In this document: piece by piece, positions 53,157 to 60,441 of the stretch
Layout: each line of letters starts with the position of its first letter
Numbering within the stretch: the first letter of the stretch is position 1
NCBI GenBank assembly: GCA_009861545.1
Contig: VXME01000102.1
Span: forward strand, 1-64,000
Length of the DNA stretch: 64,000 bases
Source: Acidobacteriota bacterium
GTDB taxonomy: Bacteria; Acidobacteriota; Vicinamibacteria; Vicinamibacterales; UBA8438
Reading direction: 5' to 3'
Position numbers and translations under genes: made by a program
The notes under the pieces: generated by a model
The model's input: the letters and a program-made list of their open reading frames with translations, nothing else
Database searches by the model: none
Told to the model about the DNA's origin: nothing

Positions 53157-53186
53157 TTGCTTAACAGTTGCTTAAGTTTTGCTGAA
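53157..53186 (-). promoter_or_regulatory. Three 11-bp-spaced direct repeats upstream of the TonB receptor
   Basis: On the plus strand TTGCTTAA (53157), TTGCTTAA (53168) and TTGCTGAA (53179) start exactly 11 bases apart. They lie 78-107 bases upstream of the receptor start. A GATACT hexamer (minus strand, 53137-53132) lies 19 bases inward and could be the -10 of a promoter whose -35 is replaced by the repeats. The phasing is that of OmpR/PhoB-class sites. Confidence 0.6.
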
Positions 53187-53314
53187 GCCTCCCGGCGCAT
53201 CCCTGTCGCCGGCGAGCGTCGCGGATGGCTGCGGGTGATGACGCCCGGCGCAAAGCTGCGGGGATCGCGATGTGGAAATGGAGCGGCGACGCTGGCTAGC
53301 GCCGACCGGCCTCC

Positions 53315-53563
53315 TTACGGCGCCATGTCCAGGTCCCGCACGAGAACCAGCCGCCGCAGCGCCCGCGCCAGCAGCGCCCGCGCCCTCCCGTCACCTCGGC
53401 CGCGGCGCACCTCCGCCGCCGCTTCCATCAACGAGGCCGCCGCCAACTCGCGAGCCCGCACCACGGCCGCCGGCCGCGACCACCGGTGCCCGCGCAGCAG
53501 CGCCCGCAGAACCCGACGACGTCGACGCGCCTCGACCGAACCGCCCGGATGCTGCAACGTCAC
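53315..53563 (-). CDS. Possible small basic alpha-helical protein
   Basis: The region 53190-53730 otherwise lacks a recognised gene. This minus-strand frame, from GTG 53563 to TAA 53315, has strong codon bias and encodes 82 residues rich in Ala, Arg and Leu (for example RRRRRVLRALLRGHRWS and ARELAAASLMEAAAEV). No family is recognised. It may be a real small DNA- or RNA-binding protein downstream of the module D ankyrin gene, or a chance open frame in GC-rich DNA. The remaining bases (53564-53730 and 53187-53314) show nothing I can name. Confidence 0.3.
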   Translation of the reverse strand: MTLQHPGGSVEARRRRRVLRALLRGHRWSRPAAVVRARELAAASLMEAAAEVRRGRGDGRARALLARALRRLVLVRDLDMAP

Positions 53564-53730
53564 ACCCCCCCCACCGCGGCCCGTCGAACACGGCGCGCCC
53601 GCGACCTGGCCCGCAAGCGCCGCCGGCTGGACCGCGGGCGCCAGCGGCGTAGTCCGCAGCTCGGATCCGCCTCCGCGGTCAGGTCGACCAGGTCGGGGGC
53701 GCTCCAGCGTGCGGCATGCACGGCCGGCTC

Positions 53731-55677
53731 TCAGCGCAGGCTCCGCAGGTAGTTCACCAGGTTCCAGATGTCCGGCTCGCTGAGCCGGCCGCGGAAGGCA
53801 TCCATCGCGTAGTCCGGTCCGATGCCGTCGCGGATCGCCGCGAAGATCTCTCCGTCGCTGCCGCCATGCCGCCACGTCGTGTCGGCGAGGTTCGACGGAC
53901 GCGCACCGTAGGCGGCGGTGGCGGCCGCCAGCCGGCCGTCCCCGCGTCCGGTCGGGCCATGGCACGTCGCGCAGTGGGCGCGGTAGAGGGCGGCGCCGGC
54001 GGCCACCGAGGCCGAGGTCGCGACTATCGGGTTCGTCAGACCCTGCGCTGCGGGACGTTCACGCGGCCGGACCGGGTGCGCGACGTCCACACTGGCGTCC
54101 TCCGTCGCCGCCGATTCCGACAGCGAACGGAGAAGCGCCGCGGTGTCCTCGCGCACGAAACGGTCGCCGCCGATGCCGTCGGCGTAGAAGGCCAGCGCCA
54201 GCGGCGTCTCGCCGCGCCGGTTCTCCACGTCCGGGTCCGCGCCGCGTGACGTCAACAACTCGATGACGCGGTTCATGCCGTGCGAGGCCGCGGCGTGCAG
54301 GGCGGTGTCGCCGGCATCGTTGGCCGCGTTGACGTCCGCGCCCAGCGCCAGCGCCGCAGCGACCGCCGCGCGGGCCAGGCGCTCCTCGGCGGCCGGGATC
54401 GTCGAGCCGAGCGCGGCCGACTCGACCGGGTTGTAGGAAGAGAAGTCGCGCCGATCCCGGATGAACGCGCTGCCGCCGCCCCGGTTGTAGCCCTGGCCCG
54501 CCGCCGCCATCAGCGGCGTGGTGCCGTCCCGGCTCGGCTGCCGCGAATCCGCGCCGGCGGCCGCGAGCACCCGCAGCATCTCGACCTCCAGGAACCGGGC
54601 GGCGAGCCAGAACGGCGTGGCGCCGACCCACCGATCCATGAAGGCGAAGTCGTGGCTCCAGCGGCGCACCGGCGTGCCGCTGGTCAACCGCGCGTTCGGA
54701 TCGGCCCCGTGCTCGAGGAGCGCGCGCACCAGCGGCAGCCCGGCCCCCGGATCGTCGTTCGCGACGCCGCGGTCGCGCAGCGTGCCCCGCAGCACCGCCG
54801 CGTGCAGCGCCGTGTAGCCGAGCGGCGCCGCGTTCGGGTCCGCCCCCGCGTCGAGCAGGAACGCGGCCAGCGATCCGTGACCGCTGTGGGCCGCGATGTT
54901 GAGGGCGGTATTGCCGTCGGCCGCGGTGTCGTGCACGTCCGCACCGGCGGCGATCAGCAGGCGGGCCGACTCCAGGTCGCCCGAGCGCGCGGCGAACAGC
55001 AGCGGGGTGGTCCCGCCCTCGGCGACCTCCTCCAGGGCGATGCCGCGCGACGCCGAGCCGGCCGAGCGGCTGCCGCCCATGTTGTAGACCCGACGCCGGG
55101 TGCCGGTGCGGGCGTGAATGTCGGCCCCGTGGTCGAGGAGCATCCGAGTGACCGCCGGCCGCCGGTTCGCGACCGCCCACATCAGGGCCGACTGACCGCG
55201 CGTCGTCTCGATGGCGTTCACGTGCGCCCCGGCATCCAGCAGGGCGTCCACCGCCCCCGGGCTCCCCGCGCGCGCCGCCGCCATCAGGGCCGTCTCGCCG
55301 CTGGCGAGCGCCCCGTTCGGATCCGCGCCGGCCGCCAGGAGGCGCTCGACCAGCGCGCCGTGCCCGCGGGCGCAGGCCATCAGGAGCGGCGTGACGCCGA
55401 GATCGTTCGCCGCGTCGACGTCGGCGCCGGCGCCGAGGAGCAGGTCGGCAATCTCCACGCTCTCGCGGTGGACCGCCCAGTGGAGGGCCGTGGCGCCGTC
55501 CGGCTGCCGCCCGTCCGCATCGACCGCTGCGAAGAGCAGCGTCCGCACGGCCGCAACGTCCACGGCTCGCACGGCCGAGATCAGACGTGACGCCCCGGAT
55601 GCGGGTTCCGCCTGACCCTGGACGGCGGCCGGCGCCGCAGCCAGAAGTGCTGCAAGCAGCAGCGCGCATCTCGCCAT
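53731..55677 (-). CDS. Exported ankyrin-repeat protein fused to cytochrome c (module D)
   Basis: This 648-residue protein has a Sec signal (about 1-23), the same ankyrin repeat order as the other modules (TALHWAVHRES, TPLLMACARGH, ALMAAARAGS, GQSALMWAVANR, TPLLFAARSGD, TALNIAAHSG, TALHAAVLRG, TPFWLAARFLEV, TPLMAAAGQG, TALHAAASHGMNRVIELL), and then a C-terminal class I cytochrome c domain (about 560-648). The heme site is HCATCHGPTGRGDG, and the distal methionine is probably in PDYAMDAFRG; the domain ends IWNLVNYLRSL. This fusion ties the ankyrin protein to electron transfer. It starts four bases after the DUF1552 stop, so it is in the same operon. Confidence 0.93.
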   Translation of the reverse strand: MARCALLLAALLAAAPAAVQGQAEPASGASRLISAVRAVDVAAVRTLLFAAVDADGRQPDGATALHWAVHRESVEIADLLLGAGADVDAANDLGVTPLLMACARGHGALVERLLAAGADPNGALASGETALMAAARAGSPGAVDALLDAGAHVNAIETTRGQSALMWAVANRRPAVTRMLLDHGADIHARTGTRRRVYNMGGSRSAGSASRGIALEEVAEGGTTPLLFAARSGDLESARLLIAAGADVHDTAADGNTALNIAAHSGHGSLAAFLLDAGADPNAAPLGYTALHAAVLRGTLRDRGVANDDPGAGLPLVRALLEHGADPNARLTSGTPVRRWSHDFAFMDRWVGATPFWLAARFLEVEMLRVLAAAGADSRQPSRDGTTPLMAAAGQGYNRGGGSAFIRDRRDFSSYNPVESAALGSTIPAAEERLARAAVAAALALGADVNAANDAGDTALHAAASHGMNRVIELLTSRGADPDVENRRGETPLALAFYADGIGGDRFVREDTAALLRSLSESAATEDASVDVAHPVRPRERPAAQGLTNPIVATSASVAAGAALYRAHCATCHGPTGRGDGRLAAATAAYGARPSNLADTTWRHGGSDGEIFAAIRDGIGPDYAMDAFRGRLSEPDIWNLVNYLRSLR

Positions 55678-55681
55678 GGCG

Positions 55682-57055
55682 CTACAGGTCCAGCCGCCCG
55701 GTGCTGTCGTGGAGACTGTCGAGCCGCATGCCCAGCTTCTCCGCCACCGTCAGGTGCAGGTTGGCGAGGGGCGTGCCGCCGGCGACGGACCGGCCGCCGC
55801 CCGCGCCGCCGTCGTAGCGCAGGTGCCGGCCGCCCTTCAGGCGTCCCCCACCGCCGCCCGCCACCACCAGCGGCAGGTTCCACGGCTGGTGATCGCCCTC
55901 GGACATGCCCGCGCCGTAGTAGAGGACGACGTGATCCAGCAGCGAGCCGTCGCCGTCCGGAGTCGCGGCCAGGCGGCCGAGGTAGTAGGCGAACTGCTCG
56001 GCGTGGTGCGTGTTGATGCGGATCAACTGCTCGCGGCTGATCGAGCTGTCCTCGTGCGACAGCGGATGGTGTCCGCCGGGCGCGCCGATCTCCGGATAGG
56101 TGCGGCTGCTGAACTCGCGGCCCACCATGAACGTGATGACGCGCGTCAGGTCGCTCTGATACGCGAGCACCTGCAGGTCGAACATCAGCCGCGCGTGGTC
56201 CGCGAAGCTCGCGGGCACGCCGGCCGGCTGGTCGAATGCCGGAAGCTCCCGCGCCGCCTGGGCCTCGATGCGCTGGATCCGCCGCTCGATGTCCCGCACG
56301 GCGTCTAGGTACTCCGCCAGCTTGGCCGCGTCGCCCGGACCGAGATCGCGGGCGAGGGCGGCCGCCTTCTCGCCGACCGAATCGAGCAGGCTGCGGTTCT
56401 GCGCCAGCCGCGCCTGGCGGACGGCCGGGTCGGTGCTGCCGCCGTCGCCGAACATCCGCTCGAAGACCACGCGCGGGTTGTGCTCCATCGGGAGCGGGGT
56501 CCGCGGGCCGCGCCACGTGATGGTGTGGCTGTAGGTGCAACTGTAGCCGCCGTCGCAGGTGCCCGCCCCCTTGTCGCCGGACTCCAGCGACAGCTCCAGG
56601 GATCCGAGCGCGGTGTCCTGCCCGAACTCCCGGGCGAGGAGCTGATCGAGCGAGACGTCGGCCAGGAAGTCGTTGCCCTCCTGCCCGAAGGGGCGTGGGA
56701 TCGCCCCGGTCAGGTACTTCGTCGCACAGCGGCCGTGGACCGCTCCGCTGCGCGCGGTCAGGCCGTTCACGTTCTGGGTCAAGCCGGTCAGCACCAGCAG
56801 CCGGTCGCGGAACGGCTCGAGCGGCTTCAGGATCGGCGAGAGCTCGAACCCGGCGCCGGCGGCGGACGGCGTCCACCGGTCGATCACCACCCCGTTCGGC
56901 ACGTAGACGACACCGAACCGTCGCACGGGGCGGGCCGCCGAGCGGTGGAGCGCGGTCAGCGCCGGCGCCATGCCGTCGAGCAGCGGCAGCGCCACCGCCG
57001 CGCCGAGGCCGCGCAGCACCGTCCGGCGGGGAACGGCCTTCCTGGTGATGATCAT
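55682..57055 (-). CDS. Tat-exported DUF1552 protein (module D)
   Basis: This 457-residue protein has a Tat signal PRRTVLRGLGAAVALPLL, RFGVVYVPNGVVIDRW, the paired-cysteine CDGGYSCTYSHTITW, MEHNPRVVFERMFG, KLAEYLDAVRDIERRI, GAPGGHHPLSHEDS and LLDHVVLYYGAGMSEGD. It overlaps the DUF1592 gene by four bases. A short glycine-rich insertion (DGGAGGGRSVAGG) near the C-terminus is special to this copy. Function unknown. Confidence 0.92.
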   Translation of the reverse strand: MIITRKAVPRRTVLRGLGAAVALPLLDGMAPALTALHRSAARPVRRFGVVYVPNGVVIDRWTPSAAGAGFELSPILKPLEPFRDRLLVLTGLTQNVNGLTARSGAVHGRCATKYLTGAIPRPFGQEGNDFLADVSLDQLLAREFGQDTALGSLELSLESGDKGAGTCDGGYSCTYSHTITWRGPRTPLPMEHNPRVVFERMFGDGGSTDPAVRQARLAQNRSLLDSVGEKAAALARDLGPGDAAKLAEYLDAVRDIERRIQRIEAQAARELPAFDQPAGVPASFADHARLMFDLQVLAYQSDLTRVITFMVGREFSSRTYPEIGAPGGHHPLSHEDSSISREQLIRINTHHAEQFAYYLGRLAATPDGDGSLLDHVVLYYGAGMSEGDHQPWNLPLVVAGGGGGRLKGGRHLRYDGGAGGGRSVAGGTPLANLHLTVAEKLGMRLDSLHDSTGRLDL

Positions 57056-59547
57056 GACTCCGACCTCCGCATCCGGAACGACGTGCTCTCGACGATGCCC
57101 AGGATCAGGGACGACCAGCGGTGGTCGTCCTCCGCGGCGGCGCGCGTTACGGCGCGGATCACCGGGCGGTCGTAGTGCTCGATTCCGCGGCCGAGAGCGT
57201 AGGTGAGCAGCTTCTCGGTAACCGTCTCCACGAACTGCTCCGAGCGGTCCAGCAACACCCGCCGCAGACCCGCGGGACCGTCGAACGACGTCGTCCCGTC
57301 GGCAAGGACCGCCGAAGCGTCGACCGGGAGGCCGGCGTCGCGGGTACGCCAGGCCCCGACCGCGTCGAAGTTCTCCAGCGCGAAGCCGAGCGGGTCCATC
57401 GGCGCGTGACAGACGGCGCAGGCCGCGTTGCGCCGGTGTTGCGCCAGGCGCTCGCGCACGGTGCGGGGCTCGCCCGCCTCCCCGCGTGCCGGCAACGGCG
57501 GGATGTCCGGGGGCGGCGGGGCCGGCGGCGTCCCGAGGATGTTCTCCAGGAGCCATTTCGCCCGCAGCACCGGGGACGTGCGGTTGCCGTAGGACGTCGC
57601 GGCGAGGATGCTGCCCTGGCCGAGCAGGCCGCCGCGCCGCTCGTCCGGCAGCGTCACCCGCCGGTAGTGGCTTCCCGTGACACCCGCGATGCCGTAGTGC
57701 CGGGCCAGCCGTTCGTTCAGGAAGGAGTGGTCCGCGCGCAGCAGGTCGACGACGCTCCGGTCCTCGCGAAGCTGGCTCTCCACGAACAGCTCGGTCTCCC
57801 GCCGGAGGGCCTCGCGGAGGTTCTCGTCGAAATCGGGAAACAGGTTCGGATCGGGAGCGATGCCCGCGACGCTGCGCAGCGACAGCCACTGGCCGGCGAA
57901 GTTGTCGACGAGCGCGCGCGACCTCGAGTCGGCGAGCATGCGCCGCACCTGCCGTTCGCGCTCCGCGGGGTCGGACAGCCGGCCGTCGATGGCGGCGTCC
58001 AGCAGGTCGTCGTCCGGAATGCTGCTCCAGAGAAAGAACGACAGCCGCGAGGCAAGCTCCAGGTCCGAGAGCCGGTACGGGGCGCCCGGCGCGACGTCCT
58101 CCGGATCGCGCTCGATACGGAACAGGAACTCCGGATCGATGAGGAGGCGCTCGAGGGCCGCGCGGATGCCGGCCTCGAAGCCGCCCGCCTGCCGGCCGGT
58201 CCGGTAGAACGCGAGCAACGCGGCGACGTCGGCCTCGCCGACCGGGCGGCGGTACGCCCGGCGGGCCAGCGCCGCCAGGATCTGTCGGGCGCAGGCGTCC
58301 TCCGCGGCGCGGCCGCCGGGGCGGCAGATGAAGATCCGGGCGCGGCTGGCCGTCTCGCCCGATCCGGTGGCGGCGTACGGCCCGTCGATGGCGACGCTCT
58401 CGACGCCCGGCCCCTCCGGGCGCGGCGACGTGTCGGTGGTCTCGGTGACGGTGGCCCCGTACTCCCGCAGCGGCGGCTGCAGCACCCCCTCCTGCTCCCA
58501 CGACTTGCCGACGAACGACACGCCGACCACCCGCGTGCCGGCGCGCACCGGCACGCGCACGGCCAGATCCGCGTCGGCCCCGGTGCGGTAGTCGTCCCAG
58601 TCCTGGCTCGGGTACTCCGCTTCGCCGGCGGCCACGAACGTTCCCGAGAAGGTGACCGGGGCCGGCCGGCCCGGCGCCTCGGCGCCGACCGGGAAGCGCG
58701 CGACGCGCCGGCCGTCGATCCGCAGGTCCAGGTCGTGCGCCTCGTCGAGATTGACGATGTACTCGTAGACGCTGCGCTTCAGCCGGATCGTGACGAGGTA
58801 CTCGCCGTCGAGCGGAAAACGGTGGCGGACCGCGAGGCCGGCGCGGGAACCGAACGGCAGGTCGTCGCTCATCCGCTCGTTCTGCGTCATCGCGATCGGG
58901 ACGCGATAGACCTGCGACGTAGAGCCCGGCCCTATCGTCGGATCGCCGACCGCGAGACGGCTGATCCGGCGCGCCGCCGACAGGTAGCGCTCCATCAGCA
59001 CGGGGGACAGCGCCAGCGTGCCGGCGAGATTGTCGAAGCCGTGGCCCGTGTCGTCGGCCGGCAGCAGGGCGGCGGCGTCGACCTCGAGCGCCAGCAGGTC
59101 ACGCACCGCGTTCGCGTACTCGGCGCGGTTCAGGCGGTGTGCGGGCACCCGTCCCGGCTCGATCCTGGACGCGGCGGCGCGGTCGAGCTCGGCTTCCAGC
59201 CACGTCCGGAAACCGTCGTAGGTTTGCCGCTCGGGACGCGGGCGGCCGGCCGGGGGCATCATCCCGCCGCGCAGCTTCAGGACGACCCGCTCCCAGATCT
59301 CCGGCGTCGCGCCGACGCGGGAGACGTCGAGCGCATCGAGCGCGAGCCCGCCCGTCCGCAGCCGCTCGTTATGACAGGTGACGCAGTAGCGATCGAGCAG
59401 GGCGCGCTGCGGCGCTGCCGTGGAGGTGGCTTCTTGCACCGACGGCGTCCGAATCTTCTCGGCAGCCTCCACGGCCTCCGGGTGCAGCCCGACCGCGCCC
59501 GCAACGGCAGACGCCACGGCCAGGCACCGTGCGACCCTATGCCCCAT
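57052..59547 (-). CDS. Di-heme DUF1592-type exported cytochrome (module D)
   Basis: This 831-residue protein has a Sec signal (about 5-28), the first heme site CVTCH at residues 55-59, the beta-rich region, LASRLSFFLWSSIPDDDLLD, AKWLLENILGTPPAPPPPD and a second CAVCH followed by APMDPLGFALENFDAVG. The long open frame upstream has no signal peptide, and a TGTAAG hexamer (minus strand, 59562-59557) would start transcription close to the ATG at 59547, so I take that start. It is divergent from the DUF2911 gene. Confidence 0.9.
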   Translation of the reverse strand: MGHRVARCLAVASAVAGAVGLHPEAVEAAEKIRTPSVQEATSTAAPQRALLDRYCVTCHNERLRTGGLALDALDVSRVGATPEIWERVVLKLRGGMMPPAGRPRPERQTYDGFRTWLEAELDRAAASRIEPGRVPAHRLNRAEYANAVRDLLALEVDAAALLPADDTGHGFDNLAGTLALSPVLMERYLSAARRISRLAVGDPTIGPGSTSQVYRVPIAMTQNERMSDDLPFGSRAGLAVRHRFPLDGEYLVTIRLKRSVYEYIVNLDEAHDLDLRIDGRRVARFPVGAEAPGRPAPVTFSGTFVAAGEAEYPSQDWDDYRTGADADLAVRVPVRAGTRVVGVSFVGKSWEQEGVLQPPLREYGATVTETTDTSPRPEGPGVESVAIDGPYAATGSGETASRARIFICRPGGRAAEDACARQILAALARRAYRRPVGEADVAALLAFYRTGRQAGGFEAGIRAALERLLIDPEFLFRIERDPEDVAPGAPYRLSDLELASRLSFFLWSSIPDDDLLDAAIDGRLSDPAERERQVRRMLADSRSRALVDNFAGQWLSLRSVAGIAPDPNLFPDFDENLREALRRETELFVESQLREDRSVVDLLRADHSFLNERLARHYGIAGVTGSHYRRVTLPDERRGGLLGQGSILAATSYGNRTSPVLRAKWLLENILGTPPAPPPPDIPPLPARGEAGEPRTVRERLAQHRRNAACAVCHAPMDPLGFALENFDAVGAWRTRDAGLPVDASAVLADGTTSFDGPAGLRRVLLDRSEQFVETVTEKLLTYALGRGIEHYDRPVIRAVTRAAAEDDHRWSSLILGIVESTSFRMRRSES

Positions 59548-59587
59548 GGCCGCCATCTTACACCCGCACCCGGGCCGGGACCGGCCG

Positions 59588-59593
59588 TAGAAT
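59588..59593 (+). promoter_or_regulatory. TAGAAT nine bases upstream of a start codon
   Basis: TAGAAT ends nine bases before the ATG at 59603, predicting a nearly leaderless transcript. No ribosome-binding site is present. The divergent minus-strand gene has a similar arrangement, with TGTAAG at 59562-59557. Confidence 0.45.
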
Positions 59594-59602
59594 GGGGCCG
59601 AT

Positions 59603-60232
59603 ATGCGTACCCTCAGCCTCCGTGCCGGACCCGCCGCGCTGGCCGTCCTGCTGCTCATCCCAACCCTAGCCGCCCAGGACCGTAGCGGGCCGACGCCCAA
59701 GGTGGCCCCCAGCGGCCGGGTGACGACGAGCGTGACCTTCGACGGCCGCGTGCTGCCCGACGGCGGGTGGTTCACCTACACCCCGTCCCACTCGGGCCCG
59801 TCCCGCATCACCATCGACTACGGCCAGCCGCACGCCCGGACCCGGGAGATTTTCGGCGGGCTGGTTCCCTACGACGAGGTCTGGCGCCTGGGGGCGAACT
59901 GGGCCACGCGCCTGACCCTCGACTTCGACGTCCGCTTCGGCGAGCTCGACGTGCCGCGCGGGGAGTACACGCTGTTCATGCTCCCGCGGGAACACGGCGG
60001 CGAGCTCATCGTGAGCCGCCAGACCCGGCAGTGGGGCACGGACTACGACCCCTCCTTCGACTTCGGCAGGACGTCCATCGGTCGCCGCACGCTGGAAGGA
60101 AACGTCCGCAGCCTGGCGGTCACCCTGGAACCGGACCTGCCGGCGGAAGAGGGAGCCGCCCCGTCCGGGATGCTCCGCATCACCTGGGGACAAGCGGAGT
60201 ACTTCACCGCCTGGCGGATGCGCTGGCCCTGA
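59603..60232 (+). CDS. Exported DUF2911 protein
   Basis: This 209-residue protein has a Sec signal (about 1-24) and a DUF2911 domain with the usual landmarks: SRITIDYGQPHARTREIFGG, LVPYDEVWRLGANWATRLTL, LDVPRGEYTLFMLPRE and an ELIVSRQTRQWGTDYD strand. DUF2911 proteins are exported in Bacteroidetes and Acidobacteria; their role is unknown. It is followed after 209 bases by the heme/Vgb protein. Confidence 0.88.
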   Translation: MRTLSLRAGPAALAVLLLIPTLAAQDRSGPTPKVAPSGRVTTSVTFDGRVLPDGGWFTYTPSHSGPSRITIDYGQPHARTREIFGGLVPYDEVWRLGANWATRLTLDFDVRFGELDVPRGEYTLFMLPREHGGELIVSRQTRQWGTDYDPSFDFGRTSIGRRTLEGNVRSLAVTLEPDLPAEEGAAPSGMLRITWGQAEYFTAWRMRWP

Positions 60233-60441
60233 GAAGCCGCCGCCGAAGCAGGCGACCGATGCCCATGACCCTTCGTTTCACGCGGGCCATTTTGCGTTAC
60301 GATGCCGTATGGCCGCCAGTTGCGCGAGCGGATGGCGAAGCTGGAGGGGTTGCTCGAAGGTCCTTCGCGAGGCCGTCACCGGCACGCGCGCCGCATAGAA
60401 CGTCCGGCTCTCACCGACACCCGGTCCGAAGGGGAGGTCCC

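Noticed and set aside
53157-53186. The 11-bp repeats as iterons of a replication origin
   Set aside because: Only three copies, no adjacent replication initiator gene or A/T-rich unwinding region; regulation of the receptor is a simpler reading.
53272-53652. A plus-strand open frame rich in Pro and Ala
   Set aside because: Its composition is that of the reverse strand of a GC-rich coding-like stretch, and no domain is visible.
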